Assembly (NCBI GenBank): GCA_007126035.1
Contig: SLCC01000015.1
Location: 36,254-100,253, forward strand
Source: Gemmatimonadota bacterium
GTDB lineage: Bacteria; Gemmatimonadota; Gemmatimonadetes; Longimicrobiales; RSA9
Direction of reading: 5' to 3'
DNA: 64,000 bases
The notes under the pieces were generated by a model that saw only the letters and a program-made list of their open reading frames with translations, was not told the origin of the DNA and ran no database searches. Position 1 is the first letter of the stretch, and every line of letters starts with the position of its first letter. A program made the translations under genes and the position numbers. Positions 8,015 through 15,700 of this stretch are shown here, one piece after another.

Positions 8015-8407
8015 TCAGGCTGCGTCGGCCTCTTCCTTGCGCTTGCACTCGATGCAGTACCTGGCGTGGGGCAGTGCGTCGAGTCGATCGAAGTCTATGA
8101 GTTGGCCGCAGGAGTGACAGAACCCGAAAGTATCGGGCTCCTTGTAGAGCCTGCGGAGCGCTTCCTCGATGCGATAGAGGTAGCGACCCTCTTTGCTGGC
8201 GAACAGGAGCATCTTCTCCCTCTCCATGGCGTCGGTGCCGAGATCCGCCATGTGATCGGAGTAGGAATACAGGTCGGAGTCCGCTTGCTCGGCGGACAGC
8301 TTGGCCAGTTCGTCGTACCGCCCGAGGGAGCGGAGGGCGCGCTCGCGCTCCCGTAGCAGGCGCTTCTGGAGGTGCTCCAACTGCTTCTTCGTCAGCTTCT
8401 TCGCCAT
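8015..8407 (-). CDS. DksA/TraR-family zinc-finger protein
   Basis: The track ORF starts at 8515, but the family-like start is ATG 8407 (AKKLTKKQLEHLQ), giving 130 residues. A long helical hairpin (residues about 5-85) is followed by the C4 zinc finger CHSC...CIEC. DksA proteins reach the RNA polymerase secondary channel and modulate initiation with ppGpp, while TraR and YteA-type relatives act without it. The coiled-coil tip here reads SEQADSDLYSYSDHMADLGTD with its acidic residues, but I cannot confirm the exact DDxxA tip of DksA, so the subgroup is open. A good promoter lies about 80 bases upstream. Confidence 0.85.
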   Translation of the reverse strand: MAKKLTKKQLEHLQKRLLRERERALRSLGRYDELAKLSAEQADSDLYSYSDHMADLGTDAMEREKMLLFASKEGRYLYRIEEALRRLYKEPDTFGFCHSCGQLIDFDRLDALPHARYCIECKRKEEADAA

Positions 8408-8486
8408 GTCCCAGCCAGTAGCTAATCGGCGGCGGGGAAGAGCCGATCTCCCCCGCGGAGCCGGTTGATCACCGGTATAAACGATA

Positions 8487-8515
8487 ATTTTAGCGACGGT
8501 TTGCCTTCGAGACAA
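8487..8515 (-). promoter_or_regulatory. promoter of the DksA-like gene, TTGTCT-N17-TAAAAT
   Basis: Minus-strand TTGTCT (8515-8510) and TAAAAT (8492-8487) are 17 bases apart, the best sigma-70 match in the window. The AT-rich patch stands out from the GC-rich surroundings. It shows that the 8515 start in the ORF track is too far upstream. Confidence 0.6.
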
Positions 8516-8739
8516 CTGTCAAGCCCAAGGAGTCTCCCCATTGCTTCATGCGGCCGGAGCGACCCTGGCGGGCTACTCCGACGGGTTCGGCCGATCCGGC
8601 TATTCTCCTGCCCCGGGGCGACCCAACCTTCCAGCAGCGTGACACGGTGGGCTCGGACGGGTTGGAGGAAGCGGAGTGGGCACGGGTCTATGGAAATTCG
8701 ATACGGACTGCGACAATTTGTCGCGAAAGTCCTGTCCAG

Positions 8740-8788
8740 CCCGTGGCGTGAGCCCGTGGCGTGAGTCCATGGCGTGAGCCCGTGGCGG
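8740..8788. repeat. 13-base tandem repeat, about 3.7 copies
   Basis: CCCGTGGCGTGAG at 8740-8752 and 8753-8765, a variant (TCCATGGCGTGAG) at 8766-8778 and a partial copy at 8779-8787. It lies just downstream of the egtD stop codon. Confidence 0.85.
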
Positions 8789-8837
8789 ATTCACCATGAG
8801 GGCGGTGGTGGAGCACCTGATCCGGCAGTTATGGCGG

Positions 8838-9896
8838 TCAGTCCATGGGTGTTCCCATGACCAGGGCGAAGCCGTCGGCACCCACCACCCAGCGGTCGAT
8901 GGTGAAGCCGCTCTGGAGGAACAGGTCGGCCACCCGCTGCCGATCGAACTTGCACGAGATTTCCGTCCGGATCGTCTCACCTGAGGCGAAGCGGTACGAG
9001 CCGGCACCGGGGATGGTGACGGTGAGTCCCCTGCGGGCGACCAGGTGCATCTCGATGCGGTGTTCGTCAGCGTTGTAGAACGCCTGGTGCTGGAAGTCCT
9101 GGAGGTCGAAGTCGGCGCCCAGCTCCCGGTTGAGCACGCGCAGCAGATTCAGGTTGAAGCGGGCGGTGGTGCCGCGGGCGTCGTTGTAGGCTCGTTCCAG
9201 GACCTGGGCATCCTTCTCCAGGTCGACCCCCATCAGGAACCGGTCGTGCCGGGTCATGGCCGAGCGGGCCTGGCCCAGGAGCCGGGCTGCCGGCCCCGGC
9301 TCGAAGTTGCCGATCGTGCTGCCGAGAAGGGCGATTATTGCCGGTCGGCCCAGATCGGCCGGAACTTGGAAGCTCGTGGTCATGTCGGTTGCCACCGGGA
9401 TGACCTGGAGCCGGGGATATTGTTTGCGGAGGATGGTGGATTGCTCCGCCAGGAACTCCTCGCTGATATCTATCGGGACGTAGGTCGGTGCGGCGACCCG
9501 CTCCTGCATGGCCTCGAGCAGGATCCGTGTCTTCTCCGCAGACCCTGCCCCCAGCTCGACGAGCGTTACCGGTCCGAACTCATCGATCCACTGCGACGTC
9601 CACGACTCCAGCAGTCTACGCTCCGCCCGGGTGAGGTAGTATTCCGGCAGGTTGGTGATCTCCTCGAAGAGCTTTGAGCCACGCTGGTCGTAGAAGTACT
9701 TGGGAGGGATCTCCTTCTGGTCCCGGCGCAAGCCTTCGTCCACCTCCGCCAGCATGCGTGCGCGAGCGGTTGCCTCTGGTGGCTCGGCCGACTGGTGCTC
9801 GACGTCGATCATCTGGCAGGCGCTTCGCTTTGTCATCACTGGCAGTCCCGGGGAAAGGGCGGTTGATCCTCTCACCATCCGCCCCAGCGGGGGCAT
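8838..9896 (-). CDS. egtD: L-histidine N-alpha-methyltransferase EgtD
   Basis: SAM-dependent enzyme that trimethylates histidine to hercynine, the first step of ergothioneine synthesis. Family marks include PPKYFYDQRGSKLFEEITNLPEYYLTRAE, the SAM site VELGAGSAEKTR, and LGSTIGNFEP. The length (352, or about 330 from the ATG at 9836 or 324 from 9812) is normal. The start is unclear since no candidate has a Shine-Dalgarno; a TACCTT box at 9961-9956 on the minus strand could be its -10. No EgtB (sulfoxide synthase) or EgtE gene is next to it, so the rest of the pathway must lie elsewhere if present. Confidence 0.9.
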   Translation of the reverse strand: MPPLGRMVRGSTALSPGLPVMTKRSACQMIDVEHQSAEPPEATARARMLAEVDEGLRRDQKEIPPKYFYDQRGSKLFEEITNLPEYYLTRAERRLLESWTSQWIDEFGPVTLVELGAGSAEKTRILLEAMQERVAAPTYVPIDISEEFLAEQSTILRKQYPRLQVIPVATDMTTSFQVPADLGRPAIIALLGSTIGNFEPGPAARLLGQARSAMTRHDRFLMGVDLEKDAQVLERAYNDARGTTARFNLNLLRVLNRELGADFDLQDFQHQAFYNADEHRIEMHLVARRGLTVTIPGAGSYRFASGETIRTEISCKFDRQRVADLFLQSGFTIDRWVVGADGFALVMGTPMD

Positions 9897-10013
9897 GCCG
9901 GATTCGTGCCGGACCGGCCGGCTGTGGCACTGGCGCTTCCTCGGTGGAAACCTGGAAGGTAGCTTCCGCGTATTGGCAGGTGCACGACTGAGAGGTCAGG
10001 CCCGGGAGGTGAC

Positions 10014-10385
10014 ATGGAGGAAGTGACGCGGAAGCGTCTGTTGCGTCGGTTGGAGACGTTGCCCGAGGAGCAGTTGTACCAGGTACTGGATTACATCGAG
10101 TTCCTGGAGGCCAAGTACGCCAGGGCGGCGGCCCGGAAGCCGGATCCATTCCAGCAATTCGCCGAGCGGGTGGAGGACCAGATGCGGGTGCGCTCGCTGG
10201 CGCCGAGGGCCATGCGCGGGACGATGCGGGTCATGAGCACGGCGGGTAAGGTGCTGGACGGCGTGCGGGATCTGGGTCGAGGTCTGTCTGCCCCTGCCGG
10301 AGGCGGTGCCAGGTCGGCTGAACGACCGGCCACACGACCTTCGTCAGGCAAGCCACCCGAAGACGAAGACACCGGATCGGCTTGA
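10014..10385 (+). CDS. hypothetical protein, DUF2281-like N-terminus
   Basis: 123 residues behind a strong GGGAGGT ribosome site. The first 35 residues (RRLETLPEEQLYQVLDYIEFLEAKY) match the pattern of short DUF2281/antitoxin-like proteins, in which a helical LPEEQLxEVLDFIEFL motif precedes a basic tail. Here the rest is basic (RGTMRVMSTAGKVLDGVRDLGRG) and then disordered. No toxin partner is next to it: the next gene is guaB. The stop codon overlaps the guaB -35 element. Function unknown. Confidence 0.7.
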   Translation: MEEVTRKRLLRRLETLPEEQLYQVLDYIEFLEAKYARAAARKPDPFQQFAERVEDQMRVRSLAPRAMRGTMRVMSTAGKVLDGVRDLGRGLSAPAGGGARSAERPATRPSSGKPPEDEDTGSA

Positions 10386-10411
10386 CACCTTCCCGAGACC
10401 GCGCCTAGGTT
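10382..10411 (+). promoter_or_regulatory. guaB promoter, TTGACA-N18-TAGGTT
   Basis: TTGACA at 10382-10387 and TAGGTT at 10406-10411 are 18 bases apart; transcription would start near 10418, leaving a leader of about 90 bases that contains the hairpin at 10453-10489. Confidence 0.5.
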
Positions 10412-10452
10412 CCGCCATGGAACGAGGAACCAGAATGGCCCGACCGAACGAA

Positions 10453-10489
10453 ACACCCGCGGGAACGCCCATTGGCGTCTCGCGGGTGT
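10453..10489 (+). promoter_or_regulatory. stable hairpin in the guaB leader
   Basis: ACACCCGCG (10453-10461) pairs perfectly with CGCGGGTGT (10481-10489), and inside it ACGCC pairs with GGCGT around a CATT loop. No T-run follows, and the guaB ribosome site (GGAGG) begins about 12 bases later. It could regulate translation or stabilise the message. Confidence 0.5.
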
Positions 10490-10508
10490 CGCGCATCACG
10501 GAGGACGG

Positions 10509-11975
10509 ATGAACCCATCGGCACGCGCGCGTATCACCGGCGCAGCACTCACCTTCGATGATGTATTGCTGGTGCCACAGTATTCGGAAGTCCATCCCCG
10601 GGACACGTCGGTGGTCACTCGCCTCACTGATCGGATACAGCTGAACATCCCGCTCATCTCGGCCGCCATGGACACGGTGACGGAGTCCCGGATGGCCATG
10701 ACGATTGCCAGGGAAGGGGGCATCGGGGTCATCCACAAGAACATGACCATTGATCGCCAGGTCCTGGAGGTCGACCGGGTGAAGCGCTCGGAGAGCGGGA
10801 TGATCATGAACCCCATAACCCTCAAGAGCGATGCCTCGTTGCGTGACGCCCATCAGCTCATGAGCCAGTTCTCCATCAGCGGCGTACCTATCATCGACGA
10901 GACGGGTCTGCTGGTGGGGATCGTCACCAACCGTGATCTCCAGTTCGAGAGTGACCTGGACCAACCAATCCAGGACGTGATGACCAAGGACTCACTGGTC
11001 ACCGTTCCGGTGGGCACTTCCCTCGAGGAGGCGGAAAGGATCCTGCACCGCCACCGGATCGAGAAGTTGCCGGTGGTGGACGAGGAAGGAAAGCTGCGGG
11101 GGTTGATCACTGTCAAGGACATTTTCAAGCGCCGCGCCTTCCCCAACGCCTGCAAGGATGAGCATGGACGCCTGAGGGTCGGCGCCGCGGTGGGAACGTC
11201 CCGGGCCGACCGTGACCGCGCCGAGCAACTCCTGGCAGCCGGCTGCGATCTGCTGGTCATCGATACCGCCCACGGCCACTCCGCCGGTGTGCTCCAGGCT
11301 CTCGCGGGCCTGCGGGAACGTTTTCCCGACGCCGACATCATGGCGGGAAACGTAGGCACGACCGCGGGCGCTCGGGCCATGGCGGAGCGCGGGGCCAGCG
11401 CGGTGAAGGTGGGGATCGGCCCCGGAAGCATCTGCACAACCCGTGTGGTGACCGGTGTAGGAGTGCCGCAGCTAAGCGCGATCATGGACGCGGTGGACGG
11501 AGTTGACCCGAAGGTCAGCTTGGTAGCGGACGGGGGTGTCCGCTACTCGGGCGACATAGTAAAGGCGATCGCCGCAGGCGCCCATGCAGTGATGATGGGT
11601 TCGCTGCTCGCGGGCACCGAAGAGAGCCCGGGTGAGAGCTTCCTGCTGGAAGGCCGGCGCTACAAGACCGTGCGCGGAATGGGATCGCTGTCCGCCATGG
11701 AGGAAGGCTCCGCGGACCGCTACTTCCAGGACGGGGAAGGCCGGAAATTCGTGCCGGAAGGCATCGAGGGTCGTGTCCCCTACAAGGGGCCGGCATCGGA
11801 CGCGATATACCAGCTCGTGGGTGGGCTGCGTAGTGGCATGGGCTACTGCGGGTGCGCTGACATCGAAGCGCTCCGCACCAGGTCCCGGTTCGTCACCATC
11901 ACCGGTGGCGGACTCCGGGAGTCACACCCACACGATGTGGCCATTACCCGGGAGGCACCCAACTACCACCTGTAA
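10509..11975 (+). CDS. guaB: Inosine-5'-monophosphate dehydrogenase
   Basis: Oxidises IMP to XMP with NAD, the committed step of guanine nucleotide synthesis. It has 488 residues as usual: a TIM barrel interrupted at about 98-210 by two CBS domains ([36 protein letters not shown]) that bind regulatory nucleotides, the active-site cysteine in GPGSICTTR (Cys309), and the mobile flap [18 protein letters not shown]. Starts at ATG behind GGAGGAC. Monocistronic or nearly so: own promoter upstream and a strong terminator 40 bases downstream. Confidence 0.97.
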   Translation: MNPSARARITGAALTFDDVLLVPQYSEVHPRDTSVVTRLTDRIQLNIPLISAAMDTVTESRMAMTIAREGGIGVIHKNMTIDRQVLEVDRVKRSESGMIMNPITLKSDASLRDAHQLMSQFSISGVPIIDETGLLVGIVTNRDLQFESDLDQPIQDVMTKDSLVTVPVGTSLEEAERILHRHRIEKLPVVDEEGKLRGLITVKDIFKRRAFPNACKDEHGRLRVGAAVGTSRADRDRAEQLLAAGCDLLVIDTAHGHSAGVLQALAGLRERFPDADIMAGNVGTTAGARAMAERGASAVKVGIGPGSICTTRVVTGVGVPQLSAIMDAVDGVDPKVSLVADGGVRYSGDIVKAIAAGAHAVMMGSLLAGTEESPGESFLLEGRRYKTVRGMGSLSAMEEGSADRYFQDGEGRKFVPEGIEGRVPYKGPASDAIYQLVGGLRSGMGYCGCADIEALRTRSRFVTITGGGLRESHPHDVAITREAPNYHL

Positions 11976-12014
11976 GCCGCCGGTTCGGTGTCAGCACCGA
12001 TGCCTCGATGCCGG

Positions 12015-12045
12015 GGCTCGTCGCACGGCGCGACGAGCCTTTTTT
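12015..12045 (+). terminator. rho-independent terminator of guaB
   Basis: GGCTCGTCGC (12015-12024) and GCGACGAGCC (12030-12039) form a perfect 10-bp stem with a 5-base loop, followed by six T residues. Confidence 0.93.
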
Positions 12046-12113
12046 CGTCAGGTGGGGGCGCGCTTCTTGCGCTCCAGCAACACCGAATACCAACCATTAC
12101 GGCAGGAAACGCC

Positions 12114-13238
12114 ATGATCTCACGCGACCAGGTTCAACGTTTGATCGAACGGCCCATCAGCGGACATAGCATCCTCTCTGCCTTTCTCGATATGTCCGTG
12201 AACTCGGACAACAAACGCACCTACCAGGTCTTCCTGAACAAGGAGAAGGCGTCGCACCAGGAGTTGGACAGTGATCGTGAAGGCAAGCATCGAGAGGCCC
12301 TGGGTGCGGCGTTCGCCCGGCTCCAGCGCTGGATCGACTCGAATTTCGATGAATCGAACAAGGGGGTCGCAGTATACGTTGAGGTTGGCGGAGACTGGCT
12401 CGAAGGGTACCAGCTCCCCATCCCCGTGAAGAACCGGTTGCATCTGGACGCGCGGCCGGTGGTCGGCCCCCTGGTCGAGATAGTGAACCAGTACCGCCAC
12501 CACGGCGTCGTGCTGGTGGATCGCCAGCACCTGAGGCTCATGAGCTTCTACCTGGAACGCGCCTTCAACGAACGGGAGGTCACCACCGACCCCATACCCG
12601 CACCTCACGACATCAAGCGCGGCGGTTTCTCCGCCCCCGACTACCAGAAGCGTAAAGCCGAAGAGACACGGCACTTCTTCAAGGAGTTCGCCGTCGAGGT
12701 GGAGAATTTCGTACGCCGGCACCGCCCCGATGACCTGAGCATCCTCGGGACCCGCGAGAACGTGAAACCGTTCCTCGAGTACCTGCCACGGGCCCTCCAG
12801 AAGATGATCCTCCACACCGACAGCATCGAGATCGATGCGTCCGTCGAAGAGATCCGCCGCAAGCTGGCCCCAGCCTTCCAGCGCAGCATGGACGAAGAAG
12901 AATCCCGTTCCCTGGACCTTCTGAGGGACCGGGTCCGGCAGGACCACATGGCCGTCGCTGGCTTCGAGGGTATCCTCGAGCAGATCCAGGCCGGCAAGCT
13001 CCAGACCCTCGTGATGGCTCGGGATACCGAGTATCAAGGCGGCCGCTGCGAGGAATGCGGGTTCCTGTTCGCCGGCAACAACGATACCTGCACCTACTGC
13101 AACGGCAGCGTAAAACACCAGGTCGACCTCGTGGAGGAGCTCCTCCGCCTGGCAGGAAACCAGGACCTGGATGTGGAGTTCGTCCGCCGCTCCGCCCTCG
13201 ACGACCTGGGCAGCGTCGGTGGCCTGCTCAGGTTCTGA
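12114..13238 (+). CDS. eRF1-like (baeRF-type) protein
   Basis: The track starts at 11988, inside the guaB terminator; the real start is ATG 12114 behind AGGAAA (374 residues). The middle region (HHGVVLVDRQHLRLMSFYLE) matches domain 2 of the archaeal/eukaryotic release factor 1 superfamily, and the end has a L7Ae-like domain with a zinc ribbon (CEECGF, CTYC). Where true release factors and VLRF1 carry GGQ, this protein has RGGFSAPDYQ. Related bacterial baeRF proteins are thought to act on stalled ribosomes or peptidyl-tRNA, but no function is proved. Follows guaB, separated by a terminator. Confidence 0.7.
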   Translation: MISRDQVQRLIERPISGHSILSAFLDMSVNSDNKRTYQVFLNKEKASHQELDSDREGKHREALGAAFARLQRWIDSNFDESNKGVAVYVEVGGDWLEGYQLPIPVKNRLHLDARPVVGPLVEIVNQYRHHGVVLVDRQHLRLMSFYLERAFNEREVTTDPIPAPHDIKRGGFSAPDYQKRKAEETRHFFKEFAVEVENFVRRHRPDDLSILGTRENVKPFLEYLPRALQKMILHTDSIEIDASVEEIRRKLAPAFQRSMDEEESRSLDLLRDRVRQDHMAVAGFEGILEQIQAGKLQTLVMARDTEYQGGRCEECGFLFAGNNDTCTYCNGSVKHQVDLVEELLRLAGNQDLDVEFVRRSALDDLGSVGGLLRF

Positions 13239-13245
13239 ACGACCC

Positions 13246-13277
13246 GCCGGCGCGGCTTGACTACCGGTCGCGCCGGC
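13246..13277. terminator. strong hairpin after the eRF1-like gene, no T-run
   Basis: GCCGGCGCG (13246-13254) and CGCGCCGGC (13269-13277) form a 9-bp perfect stem with a 14-base loop, eight bases after the stop codon. A T-run is absent, so termination is only likely. Confidence 0.45.
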
Positions 13278-13336
13278 CCCAACTTACTTGTGCCTCCCCG
13301 GTTCACTTCCGTTCAAGCAGCTACGGAGGCAGACCG

Positions 13337-13867
13337 ATGTGGCACTCCATTCAACAAACGGCTTCCCCTGAACGGCCAGATGACATGGCTCCCGAAACCA
13401 TAATCGGCAGTGGGAGCCGCGAGCCGAATCCCGCGCCCCGGGAAGACTCCCTTCTCAACGCCGGCTCAGCACCCCGGCGACGCGTCAGATTCGTCGACAG
13501 CGCCCGCGAAGAACACCGCCATGGCGTCACCATCACCGTTCGCCTCGAATGGCAGGACGTCATCCACTCCGCTTCCGCTACCGGCGAGAAAGGCTCCGCC
13601 CTCGAGCTCAAGACCACTGCCCAGGCTGCGCTGGACGCCGTCGAGAAAGTATGTGGCCAGAGCGTGGGGTTCCGGATCATCGGAGTCAAACAACTGCAGG
13701 CCTTCGACTCCACCCTGATGGTCGCCTCCCTGGTCCGCCTGGATGATCCCGGACAGCGCCTGGTGGGTGCCGTGATCGCCGGCGACGACCGCATCCGGTC
13801 CGCTGCCGTAGCTCTCCTCAGCGCGCTGAACCGCGCCCTCGGCAACTATCTCCACACCTCCGACTGA
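13337..13867 (+). CDS. orphan-domain protein, paralogue of the 36199-36963 gene
   Basis: The track frame opens at 13055, but ATG 13337 has GGAGG eight bases upstream, giving 176 residues. The first 45 residues are low complexity. Residues about 50-172 form a single domain: VTITVRLEWQDVIHSASATG, a helix with a run of alanines, FRIIGVKQLQAFDSTLMVASLVRL, then RLVGAVIAGDDRIRSAAVALLSALNRAL. The same pattern (W-x-D strand, alanine-rich helix, Q-A-x-D/DG strand, second helix with LxAxNR) makes up the C-terminal half of the protein at 36199-36963. Cytoplasmic by appearance. No known function that I can name. Confidence 0.75.
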   Translation: MWHSIQQTASPERPDDMAPETIIGSGSREPNPAPREDSLLNAGSAPRRRVRFVDSAREEHRHGVTITVRLEWQDVIHSASATGEKGSALELKTTAQAALDAVEKVCGQSVGFRIIGVKQLQAFDSTLMVASLVRLDDPGQRLVGAVIAGDDRIRSAAVALLSALNRALGNYLHTSD

Positions 13868-13891
13868 CCCCGGTCGCCCCTGTCGCCGTGG

Positions 13892-13916
13892 GGAACATCT
13901 GTTTTGGGCGCGCGTA
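13892..13916 (+). promoter_or_regulatory. ECF-type promoter candidate, GGAAC-N16-CGTA
   Basis: GGAAC at 13892-13896 and CGTA at 13913-13916 with 16 bases between, upstream of the LysM lytic transglycosylase. This resembles promoters of ECF sigma factors of the SigW/SigE kind and parallels the site before the sigma-factor gene at 44307. Confidence 0.35.
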
Positions 13917-13939
13917 TGATTCCTCCAGTTGCTCATACG
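13913..13939. promoter_or_regulatory. inverted repeat CGTATGA-N13-TCATACG
   Basis: Perfect 7-base arms at 13913-13919 and 13933-13939. The left arm covers the predicted -10 element, so it could be a repressor site; alternatively the loop TCCTCC could mask the downstream ribosome site GGGAGGAG in RNA if transcription starts further upstream. Confidence 0.4.
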
Positions 13940-13956
13940 AAGGTCGGGAGGAGATC

Positions 13957-15273
13957 ATGGCCGGACTGAAGCGCATAGCCTGGATTTTCGGGTTGTTCGC
14001 CCTGTCAGGAGTGGTGGCGTGGGGTGTCAGCGGCTGGGGTCCTCCTGCGGAGCCTGCGCCGGTTGATGTGCTGCTCGAGGAAGGTGTGCTGGACGAAGCG
14101 GAAGCCTACACCTTCCGATCGGAGCCGTTGCAGCCTCGGCCGCGGGACGAATGGGACCTGACGGCGACGCACAATGACCGTGTGCAGTTCTGGATCGACT
14201 TTCTGAAGGGTCGCAACAAGGACCGCACGCATCTGTGGCTCGAGCGGGAAGGGATGTACGGCGAGTTCATCAGGTCACAGCTTCGTGCTCGGGGGATGCC
14301 CGAGGATCTGTTCTACCTGGCGCTGATCGAGAGCGGTCTGTCGAACCGTGCGGTATCGCATGCGGCGGCGGTGGGCATCTGGCAGTTCATAGCTGAGACG
14401 GGACGTCGTTACGGACTTGAGGTGTCGGCGTACGTGGACGAGCGACGTGATCCTGTGGCGGCAACGGAGTCGGCTCTGGACTACCTGGAGTACCTGTACG
14501 ACCGGTTTGGCAGTTGGTACCTGGCCGCTGCGGGCTACAACAGTGGTGAGAACCGTGTGGGCAGGATCATGCGGCAGTTGACCGGGAGCGAGCGTGGCAC
14601 TGATGCGGACTACTGGCGCATTGCTCACCGCCTGCCCCGCGAGACCCGTGACTACGTGCCATTGATGCTGGCGGCGGGCTTCATAGGCAAGGACCCCGCT
14701 GCTTACGGGTTCCATGGCATCGAGCATCAGGTGCCGCTGGCGTTCGACAAGGTGGAGGTGGGTGGCGAGATCAGCCTTGCGGCGGTGGCCGAGGCGGGTG
14801 GCGTGACCGAGGCGGTTGTCCGTGAGCTGAATCCTCATCTGATCCGGGGCGTCACGCCTCCCGGCCGGGACTGGGAGGTCAGGGTACCGGTTGGTCATCG
14901 AAGGGCGGTGCTGGCCAACCTGGACCGCGCGGTGGAGGAGGTTCGTGTAGCGCTGGTGACCCACCGTGTGAGGCGAGGCGAGACGCTGACGCACATTGCG
15001 CGTGGCCACGGGGTCCGGGTGGAGGCGCTGCGGTCAGCCAATCCTGGCGTCAACGCGACCCGTCTGCAGGTCGGGCAGACGATCCAAGTCCCCGTTGGTG
15101 GCCAGGAGGTCAGTGGCGGCGAGCCGGAGCGGTGGACCACGTATCAGGTGCGGCGAGGGGACACGTTGTCGCACATTGCCGTGCGTCATGGCGTGACCGT
15201 GAGGCAGCTGCGCCAGTGGAACGGCATCGGGACCCGGATCTATGCGGGTCAGCGGCTCCGGATCCAGGCGTAG
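13957..15273 (+). CDS. MltD-like lytic transglycosylase with two LysM domains
   Basis: Cleaves the glycan strands of peptidoglycan to 1,6-anhydro products. From ATG 13957 (GGGAGGAG upstream) it has 438 residues: an N-terminal membrane/signal segment (residues about 6-25, IAWIFGLFALSGVVAWGV), the SLT domain at about 75-260 with catalytic Glu125 in ALIESGLSN, the motifs AAVGIWQFI and AAAGYNSGENRVGR, then LysM repeats near 340-385 and 393-437 (HRVRRGETLTHIA, YQVRRGDTLSHIA). LysM repeats anchor it to the wall. A possible ECF promoter and an inverted repeat precede it, hinting at envelope-stress control. Confidence 0.92.
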   Translation: MAGLKRIAWIFGLFALSGVVAWGVSGWGPPAEPAPVDVLLEEGVLDEAEAYTFRSEPLQPRPRDEWDLTATHNDRVQFWIDFLKGRNKDRTHLWLEREGMYGEFIRSQLRARGMPEDLFYLALIESGLSNRAVSHAAAVGIWQFIAETGRRYGLEVSAYVDERRDPVAATESALDYLEYLYDRFGSWYLAAAGYNSGENRVGRIMRQLTGSERGTDADYWRIAHRLPRETRDYVPLMLAAGFIGKDPAAYGFHGIEHQVPLAFDKVEVGGEISLAAVAEAGGVTEAVVRELNPHLIRGVTPPGRDWEVRVPVGHRRAVLANLDRAVEEVRVALVTHRVRRGETLTHIARGHGVRVEALRSANPGVNATRLQVGQTIQVPVGGQEVSGGEPERWTTYQVRRGDTLSHIAVRHGVTVRQLRQWNGIGTRIYAGQRLRIQA

Positions 15274-15283
15274 GTCATATGAG

Positions 15284-15324
15284 ACACACGGCGCGGCTCT
15301 GTTTTTGTACGTCGCGCCGTGTGT
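15284..15324. terminator. 12-bp hairpin between convergent genes
   Basis: ACACACGGCGCG (15284-15295) pairs perfectly with CGCGCCGTGTGT (15313-15324) around a 17-base loop that contains TTTTT. It lies between the convergent transglycosylase and KOW-like genes, where a shared bidirectional terminator would be expected, but the T-run is in the loop rather than after the stem. Confidence 0.5.
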
Positions 15325-15354
15325 GACTGTTGGTGGTGGTCGAGGATGGCGCTC

Positions 15355-15579
15355 CTACCCGAGGGCGCCGCCTTCGGGACGTGGCGCTTCGGGGCCCTCA
15401 GCCGTTTCTACCTCTTCTTCCGTGACTCCGACCACCTCCCCGTCAGCGAACTCCACCAGGTATCCCTCGGTACTATCGGCGGCGTTGTCCGGCCCCCACC
15501 GGCCCACCACTTCGCCGACCTGACCGCGGTAGCGCTCCGACTGTTGGTACCTCGGATTGGTGACACGAATCCAGTGCAT
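15355..15579 (-). CDS. small KOW/SH3-like hypothetical protein
   Basis: The track starts at 15672; the ATG at 15579 has GGAGG six bases upstream and gives 74 residues. The core (MHWIRVTNPRYQQSERYRGQVGEVVGRWG, then GYLVEFADGEVVGVTEEEVE) has the beta-strand spacing of a KOW or SH3-like domain: an opening G-x-V-G-x-V turn followed by a strand ending in an acidic cap. The tail is acidic and disordered. It might bind RNA or protein; no specific family named. Confidence 0.6.
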   Translation of the reverse strand: MHWIRVTNPRYQQSERYRGQVGEVVGRWGPDNAADSTEGYLVEFADGEVVGVTEEEVETAEGPEAPRPEGGALG

Positions 15580-15700
15580 GCGATGCCTCCAGTATCTCAG
15601 CGCCTCTGTCGGGGTGACCAACGCACATGGCGCGCCATCGTCCATCGGCGCTGATGCTGGGGGTCCGATCATTGGTCAGAAGCGTGAGCGTCCGACCGGT

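Larger units (their letters stand above)
8408..8837. other. 430-base intergenic region between the DksA-like gene and egtD
   Basis: No convincing gene. The track ORFs here (8465-8764, 8548-8751) lack family character and a credible ribosome site. The left part holds the promoter of the DksA-like gene; the right end holds a 13-base tandem repeat at 8740-8788. Nothing resembling a tRNA is visible between them. Confidence 0.6.

Noticed and set aside
8465-8764. small ORFs in the 8.4-8.8 kb gap
   Set aside because: No ribosome site or family pattern, and they cover a promoter and a repeat.
10014-10385. Toxin-antitoxin pair
   Set aside because: The DUF2281-like protein has no adjacent toxin; the next gene is guaB.
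11988-12113. N-terminal extension of the eRF1-like protein
   Set aside because: It overlaps the guaB terminator; ATG 12114 has a ribosome site and starts the homology.
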